Under the pieces are notes generated by a model. That model saw only the letters and a program-made list of their open reading frames with translations. It was not told the origin of the DNA and did not search any database. Shown here piece by piece: positions 45,845 to 57,259 of a DNA stretch of 64,000 nt. The stretch lies in contig NC_090321.1 in the NCBI RefSeq assembly GCF_040869045.1, forward strand, positions 31,121,426-31,185,425, written 5' to 3'. The stretch's first letter is position 1. Each line of letters opens with the position of its first letter. Source of the DNA: Eurosta solidaginis. Its lineage: Eukaryota > Arthropoda > Insecta > Diptera > Tephritidae. The translations under genes and the position numbers were made by a program.

Positions 45845-47060
45845 CCTAACTACCACGTACAAATTACTCGCTCTCCTTAATAGCTCCCTCGACTATTTCA
45901 CCCCTGGATGGAACTTTTCCTAAGCTCGGCGTTTCGATAAAGTAGTCTATGTCTACGCAGAAGTTTTTGTACAACATTTTCTTCGCTCTGCCTTCGTATT
46001 CCTACTCCTCGAATTCTACAACCTTTGCTAGATTAAAATTATTTACAAAGATTTCCCAGCTCTTCCCTCCATCATGGCGGCTTTGCTTTACCTATAGGTC
46101 ACTTTAGAGTGTGGCTTAGTTGGTCATCCAAAAATGTGGGGAATTTTGTCTGGTATATTGCTCTAGGGTTCCTTAAGCACTCGCTATTCTTTATATTTTA
46201 CAGTGAATGTTGATGCTGACGATGTATAGTCTAAGAAGCATGACTTATCGAGGATCCTCCAGTCATACCTTCGCAAATTACGTCTAAAAGCCCACGTTAT
46301 ATCAAACAAATTACTGCATGTAGGGCCAACAAATGAAAGAACACTAGCCACTATTCTCTAGGTACATTCGCCCAACGTGTTTATTCGGCAAACTACAGTT
46401 ATTTAAAGTGTTGGTTATGAATACAATTTTTCCTCCTCATATTCTTTTGGAGTGGGAAAAAATAGTTTAAGCAGTCCTTTTCCTTAAACTTTAAGAATAA
46501 TTATTTCATTTGGCAGTTGGCTCGACTCGCCGTTCACAGAAACTTTCTATCACTCAACTGACGGAAACATGTTTGCAACGTATCAACAAAAATAGTGTGC
46601 GCTGAAAGCGCCCAAACGAATTTCATTATACTTATCGATTGCGCAATATATCCTTCAAGAAAATCGTTTAAAGTGTTGATAAGCTTTACTACAGGTCCTC
46701 AGTACGATAAATAGGCAACACCGATAGTAATAGCTGTTTCCCTGCCATAGTTCTACCTTCACAATAGAACCAGCGCTTGTAAAGTTTAAAGAGGACCTGG
46801 CTCAACGCTACTTTAGTATGCTGAGGATTTAAATGTATAACCCACAACATCGTTGAACTCTTTTCCATCGACTGCACCTTTGATTTGGGGCTTTCGCGGT
46901 CCCCTTACTAAATCGTTCGCTTCTAGTGTTTTGTGTAAGTTCTCTATCAGTAGCGCAGATATATACTGCCTGCACTCTTGGGACTTTTTCCCGACGTCTG
47001 CATGCGTGCTCGTTTATTTGGAGGACCTTCACCTTCGTATGCCACCTAGATACGAAGTAC
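45845..47060 (-). mobile_element. Decayed LOA-like endonuclease/RT fragment
   Basis: Minus-strand fossil collinear with copy 1 from its RT N-terminus to the endonuclease start. Matching landmarks are the segment near 46070 (equivalent to 7283), the one at 46225-46350 (equivalent to 7530-7660) and the one at 46690-46760 (equivalent to 7895-7960). The start KVLQINEHACRRRE near 47030 resembles the APE endonuclease N-terminus, which copy 1 lacks. Many frameshifts. Confidence 0.65.
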
Positions 47061-47528
47061 CTTCAAATCCTGTGTCGGTTAATTAGAATTATGGCGCAAC
47101 AGAAGGAGCAACACACCTCAAACTTCATCACGTGTGCAATCGATATATTGGTCTTTGGTGACCTGCGCTTTCTCCACCACTAAGCATTTTTTCTATACTA
47201 TCGGTTCACTTTTATTATGCAATAATAACAAAAAATATAAAAAAATATTATAGTAATAAATTAATAATTTCCTAAGCTGTTACTGATTATCAGAATAGAT
47301 AATTATAATTAACAGTTTTTCTTCCAATTTTGAACTAAGAATAGGAATTAAACAAAAATGACAAATCAAAGAAGTTTTTTTTTAGTTTTATTGCACAATT
47401 TTTCGCTGAATTCTGTGACTACACAAATTTGCTTGAATAACTTGAATCCATTGATAAAACTCTTAACAAATGCGCCCTTGCTTTATTTATAAATTAATTT
47501 GTTTACATTCGTACATATGTATGTATAT

Positions 47529-48527
47529 GGGGTATTCCATTCCATTTCGACCAATTTTGAACCCGACCCCTTTAGAATTGGCTGAAAGTTTTTCTTCTTT
47601 TTCTAGCTTACGAAGACGTTTTTCAGAAGTTTTTCAAATTTTTTCATCCAACTCAAAAAAGTTATGAATTTTAAAAAAAACACCGTTTTTGTTTTCAAAA
47701 TGCTTAACTTTTTCAAAAATTGACCGTTTGGGATCTTTTTTTTTTTTAAATTTGTTTTTAAATGTACTTTTCGGAAAAAATTCAAAAAAATTTTTAAAGT
47801 TTTTTTTTTGTAATTTTTCAGTTTTTCGAGATTTTTCGAATTTCGCCCTTTTTTTCTCATAAAAATCTTCAATCAATTCTGCAATCATCCCCACTAATCC
47901 CGGAGTGGGCCGAGAATTTTTTTTTTTATTTCATTGAAAAAAAAACTTTAAAATTTTTTTTGTATTTTTCCGAAAAGTACATTTAAAAACATATTTAAAA
48001 AAAAATTATCCCAAACGGTCAATTTTTGAAAAAGCATTTGAAAACAAAAACTGTGTTTTTTTTAAATTCATAACTTTTTTTGAGTTGGATGAAAAAATTT
48101 GAAAAAAATTTTAAAGTTTTTTTTTTTCAATTAAACAAAAAAAATTCTCGGCCCACTCCGGAATTAGTGGGGATGATTGCAGAATTGATTGAAGTTTTTT
48201 ATGAGAAAAAAAAGAGCGAAATTCGAAAAATCTCGAAAAACTGAAAAATTACAAAAAACAAAAACTTTAAAAATTTTTTTTAATTTTTTCCGAAAAGTAC
48301 ATTTAAAAACAAATTAAAAAAAAAAGATCCCAAACGGTCAATTTTTGAAAAAGCATTTGAAAACAAAAACTGTGTTTTTTTTAAATTCATAACTTTTTTT
48401 GAGTTGGATGAAAAAATTTGAAAAACTTCTGAAAAACGTCTTTCGTAAGCTAGAAAAAGAAGAAAAACTTTCATCCAATTCTAAAGGGGTCGGGTTCAAA
48501 ATTGGTCGAAATGGGATGGAATACCCC
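47529..48527. mobile_element. 1-kb foldback element
   Basis: Ends GGGGTATTCCATTCCATTTC and its near-perfect inverse. The two halves are inverted repeats over several hundred bases, with inner blocks (TCTCGGCCCACTCC) repeated in both orientations. Flanks read ATAT on both sides, so the duplication is TA, TAT or ATAT. Very A/T rich and non-coding; ORFs inside are shadows of poly-Lys/Phe runs. Confidence 0.82.
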
Positions 48528-48864
48528 ATATGCACGTTCATGTAACAATTGCATTCATACAATTACTTAACTTTTAATTGCATTTTATTGATTGACGATT
48601 TCGTTAAAGCTTACGCATTGTGCTCTCTCCTATTAAGTGCGCTACTTTGTCTTTGAAACAAGCTTAATTTAAGCTCCACACATAAGACATCTATTCTTGT
48701 ATGCAGATATGTATGTATGTACATTGATACCGAGTACTTGGAATCACGTGTATGTGATTAGTCCTTAGTTACTGGAAAAAGTAAACAAGTACTTTTCTTC
48801 ACAGCAAAGGAGTTGATACCCACCGTTGACAGAGGATGCCTCATTATTTCCACAGCTAAGTAAG

Positions 48865-49920
48865 TAAGGCGCATGCATCAGCTTCTTCGCAAAATATGGG
48901 CGGACGAGTGCATGCCCTACGATTGGAATCTAAGTGTTCTTTGCCCAGTCCACAAGAAGGGGGATACTGCAAACTGCACCAACTATCGTGGAATCAGCCT
49001 TCTTAATATCGCATATAAGGTATTGTCAAGTGTATTGTTCAAAAGCTGGAAGCCCACCGTGAATCGGCTGATTGGACCTTATCAGTGCGGCTTCAGACCT
49101 GATAAATCTACCCTCGACCAGTTTTTCACAATGCGCCAAATCTTCGAAAAACCCCGCGAAAAAAGAATCGACACACATCACCTCTTCGTCGATTTTAAAT
49201 CCGCCTTCGACAGCACGAAAAAGAGCTGATATGTAAAACTTATACGGCTGTGCAAAATGACGTTGAGCAACACCATCAGCTCAGTCAGAATTGGGAAGGA
49301 CCTCTCCGAGCCACTCGAAACTAAACAAGGTTTCAGACAGGGTGACCCCTTATCGTGCGATTTCTTTAATTTGATGCTGGAGAAAATTATACCAGCTGCA
49401 GAACTTAACTGCTCTGGAACAATATTATATAAAAGCGTGCAATTACTGGGATATGCTGATGACATTGATATCATCGGCCTAAACGCCCGAGCCGTAATAC
49501 TACGTTTCCACGAAACCCAAACTCCGTGTTTGCCAGTTTCGTAAGACTGTTAAAACATGACTAAAAATATCGCGAAAGTTATCGAAAAACGCGCTTTAAC
49601 TTCGGTATCAATAATTCGAAAGCAAAAATCAAAAGTTGCATTTCTGCCAAGAGATATTTTGCATAAAAGAGTTGGCAAACACGGAGTTTGGGTTTGGTGG
49701 AAACGTAGCATTAGTTCTGCTTACTCCAAACTGGAAAAAGAAGCGGTAAAGATGGGTTTGATGGTGAATGAGGACAAAACGAAGTACCTGCTGTCAAAGA
49801 GCAAACAGTCAGCGCATATGCGCCTTGGCAACCACGCTACTGTTGGCAGCCATAATTTCGAAATAGTAAAAGACTTCGTTTATTTGGGAACCAGCATCAA
49901 CACTAGCAACAACAACCAAC
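48865..49920 (+). pseudogene. RTE-clade reverse transcriptase fragment, interrupted
   Basis: Motifs: WADECMPYDWNLSVLCPVHK, NYRGISLLNIAYKVLSSVL, QCGFRPDKSTLDQFFTMRQI, VDFKSAFDSTK, QGFRQGDPLSCDFFNLMLEK and catalytic LLGYADDIDIIG, as in RTE elements. A stop follows the AFDSTK motif near 49227. A 211-bp foldback sequence splits the frame at 49498. The RT resumes SAYSKLEKEAVKMGLMVNED, FVYLGTSIN, and is lost near 49920. Confidence 0.88.
49499..49709 (+). mobile_element. Short foldback element inserted in the RTE fragment
   Basis: Terminal inverted repeats near CTACGTTTCCAC and GTGGAAACGTAG, continuing into matching arms (CAAACTCCGTGTTTGCCA). AT flanks both sides. Removing the insert and one AT restores the RTE frame (GCC GTA ATT AGT). 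Any open frame crossing the junction is an artefact. Confidence 0.8.
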
Positions 49921-50039
49921 CGATTCCGCCCATTTTCGGTAGAAGCCTTTCTTGTGACGAGAATAAGTTAAAATAAATCGTCTAAATAGAAGTTATTGCA
50001 AAAAAAAAAAACATATGAGAATGAGCGTTCTTACAATTA

Positions 50040-50567
50040 AGCGGACTGGGCTCTAAATAGCCCCCAAATCATTATGAAATGACACTAAATTGACCCAAAC
50101 GTAATCTCTGAACAATTCCCTCTATATATATAAATATATATAAATCGTTCGGAAACTACCCCGAATTGGATTTGAAGTGATCTCCAAACAATCCCCGCAG
50201 GACCTCGAAATAGTCTTCAAAATCATTCTATGGTTACCTCCAAATAAGCATGGGAGGGCCCCAAAAATCATACGGAAGTGACTCAATTGACCCCAAGAAT
50301 GCCCCCACAATCGTCTGAAAAACCTCCAAATGATACCGAGAGTATCCCGAAATATTGCCGAAAATCATCTCGAAGTCATCCTCAGATTACCATAGGCGGA
50401 CCACGAGAGACACCGCAAAATCATTGCGAAAAGGCCTCAAAATGACTCTGAGGTGCCCCCATAACGATGTATAAATAATCCTCAAATGAGCCCAAAATAT
50501 CACCCAAAATTATACCAAGATGATCCCGATATGACCACAAAATGCCCCCGAAACAATCCATAATGCA
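50040..50567. repeat. Degenerate short tandem repeat
   Basis: Many variants of CCCCAAAATGATCC-like units (AATGACCCC, AATAGTCTTC, AATGCCCCC) with no fixed spacing: an old minisatellite next to a SINE relic. Confidence 0.55.
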
Positions 50568-50795
50568 ATGTAAGGCGCAATACACCTAAGAAGAGATTTA
50601 GGTCGAACTTATTTTCCAATTTGCGTCGTGCTCCTTTTTCCCATAAATTGGCAGGACGTTTGTTTTGCGTCGACTACTAACGCCATCTCCAAGGCAGATG
50701 AGTGTTCACTAAGCAGCTTTTTATCACAGCCTAGAAGCGACCCCGCTTAGAAACATTTTTTTCTAATTGCAACAACTTGGTTCTAATGATAACGA
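50568..50795 (-). mobile_element. tRNA-derived SINE, decayed minus-strand copy
   Basis: Matches the SINE body in reverse (TTTGCGTCGTGCTCCTTTT, GCCATCTCCAAGGCAGATGA). The tRNA-like head is absent or unrecognisable. Confidence 0.6.
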
Positions 50796-50819
50796 AATGA
50801 CCACGAACGCAATACCTGC

Positions 50820-51000
50820 TATGTAGCTTTTGACAGGGCGAAAAAAGTTGTCTATATGCTGCTATGTCTGAATAAGAACTTGTACAAGGATTGGGAACAA
50901 TCTTTCCAAGCCAATCAAAATCAAGCTAGGTTTAGGACAAAATGACTCCTCTCGAGCGATTTTATTAACCTGATTTCGGAAAAGATACTGTAATGCAGCA
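50820..51000 (+). pseudogene. Diverged RTE fragment
   Basis: DNA resembling the RTE segment encoding SEPLETKQGFRQGDPLSCDF and LMLEKI, with several frame breaks. Too decayed for a domain call by itself. Confidence 0.5.
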
Positions 51001-51479
51001 AATCCAAACGGCGTCAAATGATGTTGAAAGATGTCTTCCAGCTTGGCTTTCTTTCCTGTTACTAATTATCTGCAGTATGACCACACCCACCCTTTTAATA
51101 CCATGTATATTTTTTACACTAAAAGTTTTTCAATTACTTTTCCAAATTCCTTTAAGAAATGGTAAATTTCAAATTACTTTTGGTATTCCTTTCAAAAGAA
51201 TTACCGTGAAATGTAATCAATTCATTTATTGTGTAGGAAAGGAATTGATTACTTTTCTCAAGTACTTGTAATGGGCAATAGACGGTAATTCAATTCCTGA
51301 AGTAAACATTACTACCCAGCTCTGATCGCCAGCTACAATTCTTGAGATATTAAAAAAAATATTTTTTAAATCATGGAAAAATTTAAAAAGCAATAATTAT
51401 CACAAAAGCTATTGTTAAAGGCCTTGAGCTCGAATTTGAACCAAGAATTCAGAAAATTCATATGTATATATGTGTATGT

Positions 51480-51770
51480 AAACGGACGAGATGCACAATG
51501 TTGAGTAATAGCGAAAAAGTCATGCGTCAGTGCGTGTCAAGGCTAAAGCTAAACGGAAATGTTCAACATTTTCTATCACCTCCTCATCCCTACAGCACCG
51601 ACAGAAGTCATTTGTTAGGAGTTCCATGCATTCGCTGTGTACTCTATTGAGACAGTGTCCCGTTACTATCCCCATGAACGGACCTAAGGAGAGAACGCTT
51701 GCGACTGATAAGGAACTTAGTTCTGCTCTCTATTTTACGAGGTTTGTCTAGACACCTCACAAGTTGGTTT
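51480..51770 (-). mobile_element. Fragment of a LOA/I-like element C-terminal knuckle
   Basis: The minus-strand reading includes GIVTGHCLNRVHSECMELL, FCRCCRDEE and VEHF. This parallels MTGILTGHCLLASHAFKLGL...CRKCGLEEETIEHV of the LOA copies but is clearly another, diverged family member. No intact ORF. Confidence 0.6.
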
Positions 51771-52121
51771 CAATGCCTATCTTACATCGGCTATCTCGTG
51801 CGAGTGTACATCAGAGAACAGCAAAAATCGAACACAACAACGTTCGATTACATTCGGCAACATGATCGTGTTCAATGATCCACCTTGCTTAAACGAACTA
51901 AATCGACATTGATTTAAAATCAACCAACTTATTGCATGCCTGAATATAATCAATTCAGGCGTTTGCTCCTTTGCCTCAATAGCGATTACATTCATCGGAA
52001 TGAAAAGGCAAATATGAAAACTCCATGCGTCTGAATATTTGCATGATTCTTCCGCCCTTACGTCACGGCGACAAGCTACATATAAACATACATATAAAAA
52101 TTGCTTACGATTCTGCTTGTT

Positions 52122-52315
52122 CATGGCACAACAATACAAGGTGGCAGCATGGGACAGCTGATTTTAAGCTTTTTTTATTTGATTTGATACATCAAAATAC
52201 GGTGCAGTACGATTTTGACATTTGTCCATCGAATTTACAAAAACAAAGTACATTAAATTTTTATTTATGTTTGTAGGTATGTCACCATGCTGCCACCTTG
52301 TATCGTTCCGCTATG
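52122..52315. mobile_element. P-like MITE with CATGG ends, copy A
   Basis: 194 bp. Ends CATGGCACAACAATACAAGG and the inverse of GTTCCGCTATG, with the matching CCACCTTGTA arm. Perfect 8-bp duplication TGCTTGTT at 52114-52121 and 52316-52323. No coding capacity. Confidence 0.87.
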
Positions 52316-52345
52316 TGCTTGTTTGCCGAACTAAACGATACTAAA

Positions 52346-52569
52346 ACGGGAGTCATTGGTGCCGTATGTCGTATCGCTGTAGTCGTATCCCTAACGTAAT
52401 CAGCTGTTTATCGTTACGATGTAAACCAAAAACCAATTGGTTGGCTACGATATGGTTACGACCTTAGCGACACCAATAATCTATTGCATTGATTCTCATA
52501 AGATTGGTCGAATCAGCTGTTATAAGGTTATCGATACGGTTACCGATAAAGCACCAATGTCTCCAGCTT
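52346..52569. mobile_element. MITE with AAGCTGNNNNCATTGGTG ends, uninterrupted copy
   Basis: About 224 bp, CATTGGTGCC near the left end, GCACCAATG plus CAGCTT at the right. It provides the empty site for the insertion in the 2627-3381 copy. A clear target duplication was not found. It lies 30 bp from the P-like MITE at 52122-52315. Confidence 0.75.
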
Positions 52570-53944
52570 AATTCTCATGCTTTGATTTTATTCTCCGCTT
52601 GCCTTCGTTTGATCAATAGAATCGTACGCAAAACCTGATCCGTCATTCGATCGCAATCATTCTAACGGAGTCTAGTAAAGACAGATGCTGAGTTTATTCA
52701 ATTATGAGTTTATTGAAATATTAGTTTATTCGCATGATTGAATGTGAATGCAAATTTTAGAGTTTGATTAAATCAAGAAAATTGTGATTTTTGCTGTTCT
52801 TTGGTGTACATCGGCTTTTTCAGTGGCTTTTCTCGTTAGTTCATAAGCAGCATTTAGCGACTGCGTGCAGTCTATTGCAACCTTTGAGGAATCCTGCATT
52901 GAAAGGTTTGATCGCTGTGTAGCCAAATTCTGAGGAGAACGAAATACATTTTGAGTATATGACACTTCCCACAGCATTATCTATTTGGATCTACCCGAGA
53001 AGACTGTTGTGATTTCTGGGTATGGAGTGGATATATCAACACATTCATGTCGCTCTGTGATTCTTATAGAGAATTTGTTGTTTAGAAGAATGTTCGGAGT
53101 AGAATAGCCTATTTGACAGAGCGTTTTTCGGAATGGTTTCCAGAATGGTGGTATTACCATATCAGCTGTCGCTCCCGGGCAGAACTGCATTCAGTCTAAC
53201 TGTATTACAACTCGCCTGAAGCTCTATAGCAGAGTTGCAATCAAAAAAGGTTGCAAAATATTTTGTTAGCATTTGAACAGGTTACGAATACGACCCTGCA
53301 AACTTCGAAAACGCCGCATTTCAGAATTATTATTTTTTTTTTTTAAATAGGTGATATCCTACTTAGCCGTCTATACACAAGGCAGGCTTAATTTTTGTCT
53401 AAAAAATAATAAAATTCTACGATAAAGGGTTTTGGCGATGATTAATCAGTATTATTTTCTTCTGTAATGACGACCTCAGGAAATCACTGACCACCGACTT
53501 AAGTTTCAATTGCCAGCAACGCAGCTTTAAAGGAAGTGGGTAATTAATTGAAAACCTTAAATTATTTTAAACGTCTATATTGATTGAATAACTACCCGCA
53601 ATGAATCCCTAACTTTGTATGGCTTCTTTAATTTTTAGCTTGCACTTCAACCGTGATACAAAAATTTCGCACCACATTGTAGTAATTTACAATCAAATGT
53701 AAATTGCCCTAAAAAAATAAGTGTTAATCTCATATGAGACCCGGCCTATGAAAAGGTGGCTTATGACTCAAAAAAAATTTTCCACTTTTGTCTGGTTTCG
53801 ATAGTTTTTTTATCTTCAACAGCTGTTTCTCACAATTTCTTTTTTGAATCATAAGCCACCTTTTCATAAGCCAGGTCACATATACACTTACTAAGCGGAT
53901 ATACCCTGTGAGAAAATTTTGTTGTTATGAACTTTTTAGTGCAT
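52570..53944. other. No supported gene
   Basis: Two adjacent minus-strand ORFs (52768-52977 and 52981-53190, 69 codons each) have balanced amino-acid composition and could be a decayed or spliced coding segment. No family recognised and no clear splice sites. Confidence 0.3.
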
Positions 53945-54165
53945 TTGGAGCCTTATACATCTGAGGAGACTTGTGCCGAGCTTTTCTACCGATTTGCGTC
54001 GTGCTACTTTTTAATATTTTCTAAAACTTGACATGGACGGGATCTACAGTTTTTATGCCGACTCTCGCTGTGAAGCTGTTTATGGCAAAAATACACTAGG
54101 AGTATTTGCGGAACTATTGCCGAGAGGCGACCCCTTTTAGAAAAACTTTTTCTAAAGTTTGCTTT
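53945..54165 (-). mobile_element. tRNA-derived SINE, most diverged minus-strand copy
   Basis: Reverse-orientation body blocks (GATTTGCGTCGTGCTAC, ACACTAGGAGTATTTGCGGA, GCCGAGAGGCGACCCC). Head missing. Confidence 0.6.
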
Positions 54166-54753
54166 TAACGGTACTTGAACCAAGAAACTTCAGTGTGTTA
54201 AGCGCAAGTTCACCCTTTGAATATAAAAAAATTTTACGGCACACATATGCCCACACATATAAATCCGTTTCAAATGAAAGTGCCTGAATTTCATATGAAA
54301 GTGCACAGAAAATGCACCTCCATATGAAGTCAAGGCACTTCGGTAGGATATTGAAATTTACACTAACTAATTGACAGCAAAACATTTTTCAAAAATATTA
54401 TAGCACTGAGAAAAATTTTAGTTCAAAATTTATTCATTAAGGGGACCATCAAAATTCTTTAAACATTTAAAATAATTTTATTTTTTTTTTTTTCAATTTA
54501 AAAAAGTTTCAGTGTACATATATGTAACTTAAGCTCTAGTCATCGACTTCTCTGCAGGGTGCACACGTTTATTTTTAAATTTGTTGAGTATGTAAATTGC
54601 ACATATGTATGTATTTATAAAAGTACATTTACTTTGAAGAAATGGATCGATATTCACGTTTTGTATAGCACAATTGAAGGTTGTCGATTTAGGTCCTTTA
54701 CAGTAGATGATTGTAAAATAAATGCGTGACGAATTAGAAAAGATAAAATAAAC

Positions 54754-55262
54754 CAGGTACGGAAACTGTTATTCCTTTTATAATATAATTCCTTGCAAAA
54801 CTATTAATTTTGGACTTTTAATATATTTGGATCAAGATAAAAATTATTTTCCGATTTTTATTAACTGTGTCCGATAGAACTAGTTAAACTCGGACTTTTA
54901 AAAATAAAAGTCCGGAAATAAAAGTTAAATCCGGACTTTTATTTGCTAAGGCCAAAATAAAATTCCGGCTTGATAACAAAGAAACGGCTTATTCGAAATA
55001 AAAAAAATTTAACTTTTATTTCCGGACTTTTAGTTTTAAAAGTCCGAGTTTAACTAGTTCTATCGGACTCAAAAAATAAAAATACAGATTTTACTTTTAT
55101 ATGTGGACTTTTATGGAAAAGGTTCGAAAATTAAAAAGGACGCATGATTCGACATGATATTGCTATAGGGATACCTGAGAACTCAAACATTTTCAGCAGG
55201 ACAATTTTTGGACCCGGACTTTTTCGACTCCGAAAAAAAAAAATTATTATTTTCCGTCCCTG
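54754..55262 (+). mobile_element. hAT-type MITE, copy A
   Basis: 509 bp, terminal repeats CAGGTACGGAAA and TTTCCGTCCCTG. Flanks AAATAAAC (54746-54753) and AAATAAAG (55263-55270) make an 8-bp target duplication with one mismatch. Internally a long foldback: the segment around 54869-54928 is nearly the reverse complement of that around 55010-55070. No transposase. 8-bp duplication plus CAGGG ends is the hAT signature. Confidence 0.87.
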
Positions 55263-55277
55263 AAATAAAGCAATAAT

Positions 55278-55545
55278 CATGGTTCAATTATGTACAGGTT
55301 GGCTCATCTCATCAGCTGATTTTATTTATGTCATTGCATGGTCGAAGGGATTGTCAAAAGGAGACGGCAAACTCAAAATGAAACCAACACATTGCCAACA
55401 TTTTACTTACACATACAAAACCTGCTAAGTTTTATGTTTCCATTCCATACCATTCGCACCAACACCAATACACAGATTTTGACAATTTGAACAGACATAT
55501 TTTGTTGCTTTACAGATGAGCCAACCTGTATATAGTTGAACCATG
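55278..55545. mobile_element. P-like MITE with CATGGTTCAA ends
   Basis: 268 bp, inverted ends CATGGTTCAA...TTGAACCATG, extended inward by ACAGGTTGGCTCATC. Perfect 8-bp duplication GCAATAAT (55270-55277 and 55546-55553). It abuts hAT MITE copy A: the two duplications share one base. A P-superfamily origin is inference from CATG ends, an AGGTTGG block and 8-bp duplications. Confidence 0.82.
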
Positions 55546-56390
55546 GCAATAATGAAACACCACTGACATATTTCACACAAACAATACCTATATTTATCTA
55601 TATCTTTCAGTTGAACTATGAAAAAACCCTATAGTTCTATAGGAGATGGTTGCTTATAATATCCGGCCAGACTTTTCCAATGGCCAGGTTCTATTAATTT
55701 TATGGGCTTCCCGAAGAAAGGCCATTGGAATTTTGTTAATGCTAGTCTAGCTGGATAGTTTGTTAGTGCTGGTGTTCTCTAGTTTCTTCTAGGCTGTGTA
55801 CGATCAAAAAAAAAATATTGGTTTCTGGATGATTTATACTTTATTCAAAATTAATTTCAAATAAATTTTTTTAATAATTTCAATAGCGTTTAAATATGCA
55901 TTTTTGCGCCTTCCCAGAAATATATAACACCCATTTGGTTCATCAATTACACATTGCAATTGGATTATCAAAACACAGTTTTACAAAGTAACAGCCAAAA
56001 GCTGCGTACCATAAAACTCACACTGACTGATAGTTACTACAATTTTGAACAAATTAAGCCCACTGTCCAATGTGACTGCCACCTAACACACAAATTGTTT
56101 TCCGATAATCTACTTAGGATCAATAAACGCAAATCATCGGCTATTTGTTAAATTTCTGTTGTTGTTATTATTAGCTTGTGGTTGTTTTCTTTTGATATAA
56201 TATTTTGTATTTAGTTTATTGCCACTGATGTTTATTGGGGCGTTGTTAGTGGGTTGTTTTTAATGCATTGGCATTAGCACTTACTATTTTGTTTTTGTTT
56301 TTGTTACTTTTTATTTGCTTTACATTCGTTTCTTTTGATGTTTTTTCGCCAATTTCCATACAAAATTGCAGAATCTAGCAATCCATTTTT

Positions 56391-57250
56391 GAGTAACTTC
56401 CCGGAGAGCTAGAGTGGTGAAACTTGGAACACTCATTGGAACCCGATGACAATTTAACATGAGGAAAAAAAATTTGCTAGGCGTACCGCCTGGAAATTAT
56501 AAAAAAAAACGTCCGAACCTGAAAACTTTGCATTCGAATTTTAAGGAGCTTTCTGATAACCCAGTGACTTTCAACTTTGCACACAGCTTCGGGCTTTACA
56601 ACGTTGTAAAGTTTAGGATGAAAAAGGCTTTCTCCATGGGACAGCGATTGAGATATTTAGAGAGATCTAGAAAGTTCATTTACAATATATGGAATCTTGC
56701 TATCGTTGTTTGAGTAACTTTCCGTAGAGCTATATTCCTGAAACTAAGAACATACTTCACGAACTCATGACAATGCAATATTAGGTAAAAAAAATTCGCC
56801 TAGGTGGACCAGGAATCGTGATAATTTAGGAAAACGCCCAAACATGAAAACTTTGCTTTAAAATTTTAAGTTTTCCGATAACCCAGTGACTTGGAAACTT
56901 TGCACATAGCTTCGTACTTTATAACGTTATAATATTACGGATAAAAAAATGTTCCTCATATGACAGGGATCGAGATATTTTGGATATCTAGAAAGTCTAT
57001 TTACAAAATGTGAAATATTGCGACCACTATTTGTGTAACTTTCCATAGAGCTGGATTCTTTAAACTAAGACCATACTTCGAAACCACTTAAAAATGCAAC
57101 ATTAGATAAAAAATTATCGCTTTGTGGTCCAGGGATCGTGTAACTTCTAAAAATCGTCCGTACTTCGAAATTATGCTTTCGAGCTTTAAGAAACTTTCCG
57201 ATAATCCAGAAAATTGAAACTTTGAACGAAACTTTGTGCTTGGTTAGGTT
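56391..57250. repeat. 321-bp tandem repeat, nearly three units
   Basis: GAGTAACTT-type unit starts at 56391, 56712 and 57033, exactly 321 bp apart. Shared internal blocks include ATAACCCAGTGACTT and GAGATATTT. The third unit fades at about 57250. An 84-codon ORF in unit 1 is not kept in units 2 and 3, so it is not a gene. Confidence 0.82.
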
Positions 57251-57259
57251 GTAATATCT

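Noticed and set aside
47603..47894. Lys/Phe-rich ORFs in the 47.5-48.5 kb region
   Set aside because: They are translations of A- and T-runs inside a foldback element and appear on both arms.
49557..49976. 139-codon ORF that looks like a novel N-terminus fused to an RT tail
   Set aside because: The first 50 residues come from the inserted foldback element and the rest from the RTE frame; the fusion is an insertion artefact.
56459..56713. 84-codon ORF in the first 321-bp repeat unit
   Set aside because: The frame is not kept in units 2 and 3.
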